NCBI GenBank assembly: GCA_038501625.1
Contig: JAZAYU010000932.1
Coordinates: forward strand, 1 to 64,000
Source of the DNA: Corbicula japonica
Taxonomy: Eukaryota; Mollusca; Bivalvia; Venerida; Cyrenidae
Direction: 5' to 3'
DNA length: 64,000 nt
How positions within the stretch are numbered: the first letter of the stretch is position 1; each line of letters opens with the position of its first letter. The notes under the pieces were generated by a model, which searched no databases, was not told the origin of the DNA, and was given only the letters and a program-made list of their open reading frames with translations. The translations under genes were made by a program, and so were the position numbers. Of this stretch, positions 1 to 11,900 are shown piece by piece.

Positions 1-1531
1 ACCGACGATATAAAGACCAACATTTTTCAACGGGCTCAGTCTGTCAGACAGCCTCTTTATTAAGGACAATTGCACCGACGATATAAAAGCTAACATCATT
101 CAACGGGCTTACTCTGTCAAAGACAACCTCTTTATTGAGGATAATTGCACAGACGATATAAAGATTAACATCATTCAACGGGTTTAGTCTGTCAAATACA
201 ACCTCTTTATTGATGACAATTGCATCGACGATATAAAGACTAACATTATTTAACGGGCTTAGTCTGTCAAAGAAAACCTCTTTATTGATGACAATTGCAC
301 CGACGATATAAAGACTAACATTCTTTAACGGGCTCAGTCTGTCAAAGACAACCTCTTTATTGATGACAATTGCACCGACGATATAAAGACTAACATTATT
401 TAACGGGCTTAGTCTTTCAAAGACATCCTCTTTATTGATGACAACTGCACCGACGATATAAAGACTAACATTATTTAACGGGCTCAGTCTGTCAAAGACA
501 ACCTCTTTATTGATGACAATTGCACCGACGATATAAAGACTAACATTATTTAACGGACTCGGTCTGTCAAAGACAGCCTCTTTATTGAGGACAATTGCAC
601 AGACGATATAAAGGCTAACATCATTCAACGGGCTTAAGACAACCTCTTTATTGATGACAATTGCACCGACGATATAAAGACTAACATTATTTAACGGGCT
701 CAGTCTGTCTAAGACAGCCTCTTTATTGAGGACAATTGCACCGACTATATAAAGACGAACATCATTCAACGGGCTTAGTCTGTCAAAGACAACCTCTTTA
801 TTGTTGACAATTGCACCGACGATATAAAGACTAACATTGTTTAACGGGCTCTGTCTGTCTAAGACAGCCTCTTTATTGAGGACAATTGCACCGACGATGT
901 AAAGACTAACATCATTCAACGGGCTTAGTCTGTCAAAGACAACCTCTTTATTGATGACAATTGCACCGACGATATAAAGACTAACATTATTCAACGGGCT
1001 AAGTCTGTCAAAGACAGCCTCTTTATTGAGGACAATTGCACCGACGATATAAAGACTAACATCATTCAACGGGCTTAGTCTGTCAAAGACAGCCTCTTTT
1101 TTAAGGACAATTGCACCGACGATATAAAGACTAAAATTATTCAACGGGCTCGGTCTGTCAAGGACAGCCTCTTTATTGATGACAATTGCACCGACGATAT
1201 AAAGACTTACATTATTCAACGGGCTTAGTCAGTCAAAGACAGCCAATTATTGAGGAAAATTGCACCGACGATATAAAGACTAACATCATTCAACGGGCTC
1301 AGTCTGTCAAAGACAACCTCTTTATTGATGACAATTGCACCGACGATATAAAGACTAACATCATGCAACGGGCTTAGTCTGTCAAAGACAACCTTTTTAT
1401 TGATGACAATTGCACCGATGATATAAAGACTAACATTATTCAACGGGCTTAGTCTGTCAAAGACAGCCTCTTTATTGAGGACAATTGCACCGACGATATA
1501 AAGACTAACATCATTCAACGGGCTCAATTTG
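1..1531. repeat. 75-bp minisatellite, about 20 units, with a 150-bp higher-order period
   Basis: The unit contains GCACCGACGATATAAAGACT followed by a CAACGGGCT segment and CCTCTTTATTGA. It recurs every 75 bp (GCAC at 72, 147, 222, 297, 372, 447, 522, 597), with one 66-bp unit before 663. The array runs off the left edge. Between about 522 and 1040 two unit types alternate: 'ATTATTTAAC...CAGCCTCTTTATTGAGG' and 'ATCATTCAAC...CAACCTCTTTATTGATG'. This gives a 150-bp higher-order repeat. Because 75 is a multiple of 3 and the unit has no stop in one minus-strand frame, long open frames (44-1219 and 1225-1527, minus) of 25-residue repeats appear. I treat these as by-products of the period. Confidence 0.95.
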
Positions 1532-1534
1532 ATT

Positions 1535-3160
1535 AAATTTTATGTCTAAAATGTTAGTATACTTAGTTTATCAATCTCTAATAAGTTTATCGTTCAATTA
1601 ATGTTGGACGTTTGCAACAAGTCGCCGAAATAAAAATACACAATACACAATATCTAATTGTAAGAAGCATAACAGGCCACCTAAGTAAAACGAACAACAT
1701 GGAACATAAACGTTTACTAAAGAAGAAAGGTGTGATAATGTGTGTTTTTTTAAAAAGTTGAAATTAAATTTGATAATGTTTTGATACTTCAACGTAACAC
1801 TGTATAAACTATATAGAACACGTCCTTGTCTCAAAATGTATTCATGTGTACTTGCTTGAAATCATTAGCATGAAATTTACACCGGAGATCATATCTACCC
1901 TTTTTAAGTTTCATATAAAGTCTCACAAATAGATCTGATATAAAAATACCCAGTTTTGAGATGAGAAATTTGAAATAAAACGTTTACAATGTTTAGCAGC
2001 TTTTGTTCATAAAAAAAGCTGTCTTCAATTAATCACTCGAACCACTCTGCACCGCTTCCGACAACACACTTGTGGTAAAATATAATCCGAAGGGTTTGAA
2101 ATCTGTTTGCTGGTCGTTTTAATTCTGATTCTGATTTAAGTAAGTACTCTCGTTATATATGTTCCCAAAACAAAGTTAAGCAGTGGGTGGAGAAGTGTTT
2201 GCGTGGCTGAAGGTTAATTTCTATATTATTAAAGGCAGTCGCTACAGTTTCATAAATATTGTCCCAATAAAATATTTGATTCAAACTTTGTCTATGTCAA
2301 GAACATGATGTTATGCAATGGAAAACCAAAAAAAAGGGACCTTACCGGGGTTACTTGTTTTTTATTAGATACCGAAGATGGCACATTTTGAACAATTTTT
2401 ACGATTTTCATAGACTTCTTTGTCGGCATAAAATCATAGAATGTATCACAAGAATATCATAAATAATTCTTTTTTTTCAGTTAAAAACATTCTAAATTAC
2501 AAATAAATTGCTAATTCTTGCAATACAAATAATGAAACACATATAAAAAATTAAGTATTACCTATTTTACTAAAAGGAATTTATCGTCAAATCTTTTCAT
2601 TCTTAGGGATGTTTTTAAGTTTACTTAAATTTAACATAATAGAATTTAACCAAATACTACCAATATATTCACCAATGTATAACAAACATAAAATAAAAAG
2701 GAAAAATGTTGGTTACCATGTTAATTTGTTCGAAATAGCAATTTCAAAAAGGGGGGGATAATTATGCATAAACAAAAAGACTTAAAGGTATATAGTGTCA
2801 ATCGTTAATTATTACTATGGCATCATTTTATTTAGCGATGGCTTAATTTTTGCGTATTTCACGCTCAGACCAGTGCGCGAATTTAAAACCTAAGCCAAAA
2901 TTTAACCAATAATCCACATACGTATACTTATAGTTTTGGGTTAAGTGCCAGGCAGCTTTTCTTTATCGTTATCTGTTTATGGCATAATCTCTAAAACAAA
3001 ACCTATGTTACATATTTGACAATTGCCCTGCCCACACATTCTATTCATAATACCACAAGGCAGTCAACACAACATGGTCACACCGTAGGCGTATTTGCAC
3101 TGTCGTGCCAGGAATATCAAACAGCATCAAAATTTACAGTTCCATGGTGAACATCAGAGA
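1535..3160. other. Unannotated AT-rich intergenic stretch
   Basis: I see no coding exon or RNA gene. Around 2835-2910 there is a degenerate AT/CG-mixed segment of the 'TTAATTTTTGCGTATTTCACGC...GCGCGAATTTAAAACC' type, an imperfect inverted repeat. A better copy of the same theme lies at 28,714-28,788. Confidence 0.5.
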
Positions 3161-3165
3161 ATCTC

Positions 3166-3166
3166 C

Positions 3167-3217
<51 letters not shown>

Positions 3218-3218
3218 G

Positions 3219-3271
<53 letters not shown>
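3166..3271. repeat. Compound microsatellite (CTGT)n followed by (CT)n
   Basis: Uninterrupted TGTC tetranucleotides run to about 3218 and continue into CT dinucleotides to about 3270. The overlapping leucine/serine and cysteine/valine open frames here are artefacts of the repeat. Confidence 0.97.
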
Positions 3272-3274
3272 TAC

Positions 3275-4776
3275 CGATGCAGCTCCAATGAGTGGGCTCT
3301 TTTCGCGAAATAAGCTTCTATAAAATAGGAGCTAAAACAGGAACTGTATCCTGGATGTCTGAAGGACCGAATACCATTTAAAGTGTAACATTCGTTTGAA
3401 CAAATACGCGGCTACGAAATTTATTTTTGAACAGTTAGCAATATACAGCACTTAGTCACTGATGTAATCAGGATGTCAGTCAATGTGTCAGTCAGTGTTG
3501 GACACTGATGTAAAATCTTCTTACAATTAAGTTAAGGCTGTTAGTTTTACCACTCTAACTTTACAGATAAGATGACGATCAAATGCTAATGATGAAGACA
3601 GCATGTCACTAGCTTGGAATAGGGTGGAACAGGTAGACAGAGGGAGCATTGTCCCACTAGTGTTACATGCTTACAAACATTTTATTCTTTGGCATATTTG
3701 CCTCGCCAATATTTGTGTCTCGCTCTATCTATATTATGCTTTATCCAACTTCCTACCCAATTCGTACCCTTCCCTAAATTTGCCACCAAGTGACCCGAAC
3801 GATAGTGTGGCAATGAGCGGTTAAGATTTTCGGAACAAGGAAAACGTATATGCTTCCTTATCATGTAGAGCCATTGAAACACTTGGCAAAATGACTCCCA
3901 CCACGTTATCCGTTTTCGATAACAATAGAAATGTCATTTTATCGTTGTATAATCGTTTGTATCATCCGTTTGATAAAATATATAGGGAGCATTATTTGAA
4001 TTAGCGTATGCGTTGGGTTGAATACACCTCCGCTATGCATAGGATGCATAGGATACCACCGAATACATCTCCACGGAAGCACTAACATGTTTCACCATAG
4101 TAAGGTAAAGATTAGACCGATTATAACGACGTCCCTGTCCAATGAAAGAACAATGTCTTAGGTTTACATTGGTACTAACATCTTTCAGTATTTTACGTAC
4201 ACGAAACATTATTATAACTGTATATATGCATAGATGTATATTATACATTTTTCATTTATAATTACAACAGTGGTAGATTCCTAGAAAATGTTCGCATGGT
4301 TTTAACAAGAAACAAGTAAAAATATATTTTTCCAAATTATAATTTCTTCTTCGTCAAATATACATACACTGGAAAAAATATTTAACGTTTAATTCCATTA
4401 CTTTACTTACATTAATGTTAGAAATAACTATTAAATGCTAAGTTGTGTTTTCTTGAAAAATCACACAGTACCAAACATGTCGTGTTTAAACTTTTGCTCA
4501 ATAAGACATAATAGTTTTTCTAATATCCACCGGAGAATGGCGACCGATTTCCACTGATGAGTCCGTCAGAGGTCAAGTTGCAGTTGTACAGATAATTTCT
4601 TTAATATTAAATATAGTTCATACAAAGCTGGTTGAATAATATATGTTTGACGAGTCATCACATTGTTTTAGAAAAGTAGAGCATGAACTCACCATCTGTT
4701 CCTGAAAAAAGGATGTTGAATTATGGCCTTAATCCTGTACGCTACATGCACAAATACACATACACAAATAGTTGCT
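3275..4776. other. Unannotated intergenic stretch
   Basis: No exon, RNA gene or clear repeat family was recognised. CTGATGAGTCC at 4554-4564 resembles a hammerhead ribozyme core but lacks the partner GAAA segment, so it is not annotated as one. Confidence 0.45.
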
Positions 4777-5833
4777 ATTATGCTATTGATACATTTGTCG
4801 CATCCATTAAACTCGCATTACCGCTTTATATACGATATCAACTCCAGACGGATATTTTTGGGCGTAATGTACATTGGTCTATGCCACTAAAGTGGGAGAC
4901 ATGACTTGGGTTTCTTTTACAGTTTGCAGGGGCGTATCTATCCGTTTATATATGTAAATTCATAAGAATGTCCCCACAGACGATTCTGAAAATAATTGTG
5001 CTGTTGTTTTTTTTGTATTAAGGTCAAGGTCACATGCCACAAAGTTATGCCCGTTTTTATATTTATATTTTTTCATGAAAAATTAATATTGGCTATAACT
5101 TTGCAATTTCTCAATATTTCTTCTTAAAACTTTCAAATTATATTGCTTTTGACAACACACTTATGATGATGCCAAAATCTTTAGGTCAAGGTCATATTTG
5201 TTGCAGTTATGCCCTTTTTGTACTTGGATTTTGACATGAAAACTTACCACTGGCTATAAGTTTGCTATTTCTCTATACTTCTTCATGAAACTTTCAAATT
5301 ATACTGCTTATGAAAAAATGCTCATTATGATGCCAAATTCTTTAGGTCAAGGTCATATTTGTTGGAGTTATGCCCCTTTCTTGTACTTGGATTTTTATAC
5401 GAAAACTTAATGTCTGCTATAACTTTGCCATTTCTCAATATTTCTTCATGAAACTTTCAAATTATATTGATCAAGACAACACACTCGTTATGATGAGATG
5501 TTGTTCCGGTCAAGATGGAGTTATGCCCCTTTTTGAACTTGCATTTTTTCCGACATTGTACCAGAGGGCGACACAAGTGTTCAACTGAACACCCATCTAG
5601 TATTATGCTATTGATACATTTGTCGCATCTTTTAAACTCGCACTCCGGTCGAATATTTTTGGGCGTAATGTACATTGGTCTATGCCACTAAAGTGGGAGA
5701 CATGACTTGGGTTTCTTTTTCAGTTTGCAGGGGCGTATCTTTCCGTTTATCAATGTAGATTCATAATTGTGCTAGAGAATGCTCCCACATACAATTCTGA
5801 AAACAATTTTGCAGTTGTTGTTTTTTTGTATTT
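4777..5833 (+). repeat. Direct repeats (~240 bp) bracketing a ~160-bp tandem array
   Basis: Copy A (4777-5019) and copy B (5602-5833) share long identical runs, for example GGGCGTAATGTACATTGGTC and AGTTTGCAGGGGCGTATCT. Between them lie about 3.5 units of a 160-164 bp repeat, each opening with AGGTCAAGGTCA (5020, 5184, 5344, degenerate at 5507) and containing 'AGTTATGCCC' and 'CTATAACTTTGC' motifs. The array boundaries coincide with the ends of the flanking copies. This could be an element inserted at the junction of a tandem duplication, or a composite element with long direct terminal repeats. The bivalve-type 'GGTCAAGGTCA' theme is common in dispersed repeats of this group (established knowledge, not checked here). 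Confidence 0.75.
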
Positions 5834-6392
5834 TTGAGCTTTCATTGGAGACGAATATAGATTCAGCCGCGTACTCTCGTAGAAGCTACGCGCCTGGTTT
5901 TTGAATAAAGCAACATTCCATTTCTTTTAGTTGGTATGAATTCCATCAACGTGATATGAAATCCCGAGTTTAAGCATGTGTGATCAAGTCGAGTTTCAGA
6001 ACAATATAAAGTAGGACTTCAATACAACCGTATTGGTACAGATGTTCAGTAGTGTAAGGTTCTATGACATGAGGAATAGGGTTTATAAAAGTTAGAGCTG
6101 GATATAGGGATTGAGGTTGAGGTTGAGATCGTGTAAATCTGTATGAACGAATTAATTGTAAACACGAATGCAGGCGCTTATATCCCCCATCTGGCATTCC
6201 ATCTTTTGTTGTCATTCGTCACTCCTTAAAGTATGTTTGTCCCTCTTGGTACAACTATAATACAACTCTAATGAGGCGTGTCAGGAAAACACTCCTTGAA
6301 ATCTGTCAGTTTCTCCTTGTACGATGAAGCTACGTCGCTAATGAGGCATGTCCTTGACGTGTTTCTGTCAGTCTCTCCTTATAATTGTCGGT

Positions 6393-6412
6393 CATCCTGA
6401 TGACCGACATAT
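6393..6412. repeat. Short perfect hairpin
   Basis: TCGGTCATC and GATGACCGA flank a two-base loop. No function is implied by context. Confidence 0.6.
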
Positions 6413-6778
6413 TATAATGGACCAAACTTGAACTTTGAAGGGTAACACCGGTTAACAGCGGCACCGGACGTGGTCACTTTAGACAAAGCCGCCCGTCTAG
6501 AGCTTGGGAATGCTATTCCGTTCCCCCTATTTGCAAGAAAAGTCTTCTAAATGTTGATGAAACAATATCTGGACGTTGTAGTAACATCAAATCAGAAATT
6601 GAGCCGATATATAACGACATGTTAAATTTATATAAACATACGTGTGTTGTATTTTCTACAGGGTGTAAAAAAAATGTTATGCGTCTTTTTTTAGAAAGTC
6701 ACGTGATGAAAACCTTCATAGCAAAATATTATTTGTGTATAAATTGAACTGTTACGTTATTTGATTCAAACAACTGTT

Positions 6779-6949
6779 CAGGATGATCCCAAATATGTAA
6801 TAGATTCAATCCGTTATATTGATTTTGTTGGTCAAAAGCAAGACATCGTTTATGTTTTCTTAGAGACTAATGAATATCCGGGCGTGCTCGATTGGGCTGT
6901 CGGAACTGTGCCAGAATCAAATTCCGACTCTTCCACAGAATCTGCTTGA
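6779..6949 (+). pseudogene. Possible terminal exon fragment, unrecognised
   Basis: After a weak acceptor-like CAG at 6778-6780 an open frame of about 57 codons runs to a TGA at 6947-6949. Its composition looks protein-like: hydrophobic beta-like segments (DIVYVFLETNEYPGVLDWAV) followed by a Ser/Asp/Glu-rich tail. The stop sits exactly where a dispersed repeat core begins (6946). I do not recognise the family. It may be the C-terminal exon of a mobile-element or host gene, or a chance frame. The polypyrimidine tract is poor, and part of the frame overlaps a motif that recurs inverted near 8.1 kb, which lowers my confidence. Confidence 0.2.
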
Positions 6950-7690
6950 CTGTTTCACTGCGCATGTCTGTACTTTCAGCAGACAGCGACAGTAGTAAAC
7001 CAATTTTGTCTGGCGATTATAGTCGCCAGAGAATCCTTAGCGAGCTTCAGTTATCTTTCCTCGAGGTTTAAAATAGGCGGTATTCCCCAAGCTTGCAAGT
7101 AAAGTACATACTGCTGCTGGAGATTAACAACGCCAGTTGGTGTTAGATTTAAAAATACAACGAACTCGGAGTCATATTACAAGATGTATGTTTACCGTTA
7201 TCACAGCAGAGTTGCTGATAGCAATTTGATGCCACTTAAATGTCGGTCACTGATTTATTGCCATTCATATGTTTGGAATGCATATTATGATGAGATCTGT
7301 ATCTGTATTGTTACGACGCTTGTAACCACTGCTGGCGTAGTGCGTCGGGGGTTTAAATGTTAACCATTCGAGTTGCACAAATACTGCACACTGTTTGCCA
7401 TATCCTGTCGTTCAGGGCGACGTTTACACCTTCTAGATGCTGGTTTAATACAGTATAAGCTGTACCTCTTCTTTTCTTTTTTACAAATGGTTTATATTTA
7501 CTCTTTAATCAAGTGTTATGTTGAATTATTGTAATGAGCAATAGGCTTAGTTGATAAGAAGCTGGAGAATTTTTTTTAAATAGATACAGAGAACAGGCTT
7601 GACGTAATCCAGAAGCCAATCAGAGGCCTCTAGTTTTTTGGTTTACAACAGTCGTTTATTTTCTGATAACGAAGGAGAAAGAGTCTAAGA
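6946..7690 (+). repeat. Dispersed repeat core, copy 1 (matches 34,107-34,785)
   Basis: This segment and 34,107-34,785 align in the same orientation over nearly their whole length, with long identical runs such as AAACCAATTTTGTCTGGCGA near the start and GCCAATCAGAGGCCTCTAG near the end. Copy 1 is flanked on both sides by modules containing AGAATCTGC and a GATTGG..GTCGGAAC motif. Part of those modules (GCGTGCTCGATTGG) recurs inverted near 8120. Copy 2 sits inside a foldback element with different ends. No reading frame is conserved between the copies. Confidence 0.85.
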
Positions 7691-8145
7691 ATCTGCCAAA
7701 CGAGTGGGATTGGATGTCGGAACAGAATCATGATAGTTTTTTATAAAAAGTGTTACATAATTGCATGTTTATTATATCTTTTGAAGTCTAAAGAACTCCT
7801 AAGGGTCTTAATAAGCCATACTTCATAGTTCAACTAAGTTTTCCTAGTTTTTAGATCAGTCAACAAAAAGCAATATTTATAATTTACTGAAAAATAACAC
7901 TATTTCTGGTATTTATGTTGGTGAAATTCTTGGCATAGCACTGAAATGTAACCATTATCTTATTTTATGGCAAAAAAAACAGTATCTAAAAATATTTCAG
8001 TTTGGTGCAGTATAAAACACTGACCGATTCACACCACCTATTTCGATGGAATGGGTAGAACGCTGCTAGAACACAGTTCCGACGCACTCGATTGGAGTTC
8101 TCCCTGTTCTAAATGTCGGAATTTCCAATCGAGCACGCTCCGACT
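7691..8145 (+). repeat. Right flank of dispersed element with inverted motif copies
   Basis: The motif GATTGGATGTCGGAAC occurs at about 7710-7726. The inverted form CCAATCGAGCACGC occurs near 8122-8135, next to CCGACGCACTCGATTGGA near 8079-8096. Together with GCGTGCTCGATTGG near 6892 they suggest that 6.89-8.14 kb is one element with rearranged inverted ends. The boundaries are uncertain. Confidence 0.45.
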
Positions 8146-8694
8146 TTTGCGGGAAAGGCTGTCTGTAAACAAAAGTTTACAAAAAGCTAGTCGGTCATTA
8201 GCATACACTTTCAACCAAAAATGTATTCCAAAATCTAGAGTTCAACAACAAAATTTCGTCACTGTCCTAGGGTGGGGGATGAGCAGCCTGACAGGGACTC
8301 AAATTATTAAATTTACTATTCTGATCTTCAACAATTTCGTTAGAATGCTGAACTTAAACATGTAATATTGGTGGTTCTCGCACATTTTCCTGTTTTTGTT
8401 TGTTAGTTTTAATGATGTCAATTTCAGTGTATGCCATGTTAGATGACGTAATGCGGGTTTCAAAAAAACTCATGTCCATGCATTGACTTTGAAAATTGAT
8501 GAACACTTCTACCCATGTGTTAATTTTAATAATTTCTTTCTTGTGGTTTAAATCACCAAACATACGGTCGTGAAACAGTAGAGGCTTATAGTAAATGAGG
8601 AGATGTTTTAAACAAGCATTTAGGAGGAAACGAATGCTCAGAACTTGCTTAATTGTCAAAATATTGTCTTTGAAAGAGAGATTTTGCTTTTCGC

Positions 8695-8915
8695 GGTTTT
8701 TCAGTGAAAATGTTGCGAGTGTTCTCAGAAGTTAACGGAAGTTTAGCGAAGTGAGGTGATCATTGTTTAAAGTAAAAAAAAGGGGGGGGGGGATCAGCGA
8801 TTTTGCCATTTGTTTGCGATTTCCAGTGCAAATTTGGTGAATGTTATCAGAAGATACCGGAGGTTTAGCGAATGTGACATGGCCATTGTTTAAAGTAAAC
8901 ATAGGAGATCAGCAT
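8695..8915 (+). repeat. Two-copy tandem duplication (~125 bp)
   Basis: Both copies contain 'TCAGTGAAAA/CCAGTGCAAA', 'GTTCTCAGAAG/GTTATCAGAAG', 'GTTTAGCGAA' and 'CATTGTTTAAAGTAAA', followed by a GGAGATCAGC-like end. The first copy carries a G run near 8782-8791. Confidence 0.75.
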
Positions 8916-8919
8916 GGGC

Positions 8920-11900
8920 AATATTTTTTTATCTAATATCATAAGTGTAGTCAATTGGGCGGCGCTACGCTAAAAGACAGTCATCAAAACGACCAATAAG
9001 CTGCGGACGAGAGAGATAAACGACCAGGATGGCCACATGAGGTTATGATTACACATTCAGCGTGGAAGCATCAATAATGATTTTGTTTATTGAACTTGTC
9101 TGATATCAATTTATAGGATAAATGGCGACACGTTACCTCAGTTACAAGTACTTAGTTAGTCAAGTTTGTTGAAATATAATTTCAATCCATAATTACACAC
9201 TTTTGCATTTCACGAGCGCACTAATGAAATAACCTGAGATGCTTGAGTTTAAACCTAGTTGGTTTGATGACTACCCATGTCTTCATTAGTTATGAACATT
9301 ACATTTTATCTTTTATTCGCAATTACTCATTAAGAGGGACATTTATATACATGTATTATGCTCTTTCTCAAAGATTTGCATAAAAGTGCCTCGTTTTGAG
9401 CTTGTTGCACAAAAACTGCCATGTTTTTTTTTAGATCTATCTATTTCCCTGTCCTAATTACGATGCGGTATTTTATGTTTTTGATATGCTTTAAAGTTTT
9501 TAACAGGCTCAAGAAACCGAGCCTGTAATATTTTCACATTTTTCGTCTTCGGTGGTTTTCAAAGTGACCTTTTAATCTATTGTAAGAAAACAAAACTTAA
9601 ACGATTGTTTTGAAATAGAAACTTGGTAACCATTCTATACGTGCTTCTGTATTTTTATCATTTAAACTTTAACTATTTAATTTATGTTACAAAACTCTCG
9701 CCGCCATAAAGTTCAAAACTTGCCCTTGAATATATGCATTATTAACGAAATACGAATTGATTTATTTTGATTCCCATATTCCCTCTCAAAACCGTATATA
9801 TCTATGCGTTCTCTTCTTGGGGTCTATAGTGAACGGTTGGACTCGTCGCAGTTGCAATCCAAATTGAGTTTTACTTGTAAAAGATTTCCGGGGATGCCCG
9901 TGACCCCAATGACTGCTTCCCCATACACATGCAATATAACGGATCTGATTTCGGTCTTGGGATACTAAACGATAACATTATTTTGACAAGTACAGTAAGG
10001 TAGACAACACAAGCCCTATCATTTCTATGTAAGGGCGATCTACTAGAATATACTGCAAGGAATGCAAAACCAGCCTTTAAAGTAAAGAAAACGTTGTTTT
10101 CAGAACAGTGGCATAACGACAATTTTTATGATGATAGATTAATTTAAATACAAATAGTGCTTCTTGAGTTCCTTTAATAGTAGTACAGAAAATCGTTCAA
10201 ACAAAAACAAAAGATAATAGCAGCATAAAGCTTAAGTGAAAATAATAAATGCATCAGCATCCTAATTTATTGTTTACTGTCTTTTAACGCTCGTCAACTT
10301 CAAGTTTGACGAGATCTGCTGAACCAACTAAAACTACATTTTATGAATGTTGGTTATGAATACTGAATATTATAAGCGTGGCTTTTCTCTCAATGTACAA
10401 ATAAGTATCAACTGTGGAAAGTTTTCTGGTACCTCTTTGAGCATTCGCGTTAATTTAACATATTCATCAGATTCGCTGGTGCTTAAACAACGTAATTATT
10501 TCTACACGTCCTGAAAAAAAATAAATTACGTCTACTAGAGACATGATTATTTATATTGATGCCTTTAGCCCGTACTCGTATTCTTTATGTTTCAATAAAT
10601 TAAACATCAGCTGTTCAACTTTGTTTGCATGCTTTAAAGTAACAGAATTGTACAATGTTTATATATTCTCTTGATTATGTTTGTACATACAGAGAAATGT
10701 AAATGGAAATAAACTTGAAACTTGAAACATCAACTAAATTCACAAATAGTTTGTCAGATACAGTCTGTGTGACTTTGATCGACAGAAAACTGGCCATATC
10801 ATTGACTTACATTGGTCCAAAAGTAAATACATAAACGAATACGAATACTACTTATTCTTTTAATTTATTTGCTAATGACCGACTAGCTTTTTGGAAAGCT
10901 AAAACTTGTAGACGATTCTATTACCATTAATTTGACCGCCGCCATTTTTATGTCACGTGACTGTCCGCCATTACAGAACTGAAAATTCCCGAGAGTCCTT
11001 GAGAACGCTATACAACAATCCTAAATCAAAAGTCGAAATTCGTGCCAAACAATCAAAGATATCAAGCAGTTTCTTGTGAAGTTTTATTCGAAGAATTGTG
11101 TTTTAAATGCAACTTTGAATAGGGGGTAGAGTTTAATTTTGAACTGACTTGTAAATCCACCAAAGCTCAGTGATGGAAAAGCAATGAAATTGTTCATTCA
11201 TTCAATGTTCATTGATTTCGATTAATAAATTGTTCATGGTGATAGTGATAATGAAAAGTGAACACTGTAGACCCAGGATCTATACTTTAGAACCAGGGTC
11301 TACACTGGTCACAGATGTGAAAAATGTTGTAACTCAGTTTAACTTAAAACAGATGAACTGGATTATTGTTCAATCATGTTTTATGATAAATTAGTATGTA
11401 AACTGAAATACAATATTTATTTAATTAATTTCAGCTTTGGTTTTGATTTAGTGCTTTAACCCTTTTCAAAGAAAGTTATTTATAATAACTGTCATGTAAT
11501 CTAAACAGTAAATGTCGTAACTGTGAAGTAAAGGGTAAAGTCAATGCTGTAGACAACTTCATGAAAGTTGAAATTAGCCAGTACAGATGATCAGTGCAGA
11601 TCAAGTTTCATTCTATAAGATCGGGCACGTCCAATGTGCAGATCCAGATCGACCGGCATATCCATATATTTTGATCAGGATGTACAACCAGTACCAGTGT
11701 TCTTTTTATTAATAAGGTTTTAAAAAGAAGTTAAAAATGTAGATACAAATTAAGTGCGGTACTGATCTGAATTTACACTAATTGCCCATTTAATTTGTAG
11801 GATAAAGCTGTACCAAAAACATAAAGATTAGGAACAAGAGAAATACGTTATGAGACAAATGAGGAAATATAGAACCATATCTTGTTAATTGTAACACAAT

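Noticed and set aside
44..1219. 391-codon minus-strand frame of 25-residue repeats
   Set aside because: It is explained by a 75-bp minisatellite with no stop in that frame. Some units are also open on the plus strand. There is no splice, promoter or homology support.
3095..3323. Ser/Leu- and Cys/Val-rich frames
   Set aside because: They are translations of a TGTC/TC microsatellite.
4554..4583. CTGATGAGTCC hammerhead ribozyme core
   Set aside because: The matching stem II partner and the GAAA segment are absent (GAGGTCAAG follows), so a working hammerhead cannot be drawn.
8051..8365. 104-codon plus-strand frame
   Set aside because: Its first part overlaps the inverted repeat motifs at 8.08-8.14 kb, and the rest has no protein signature.
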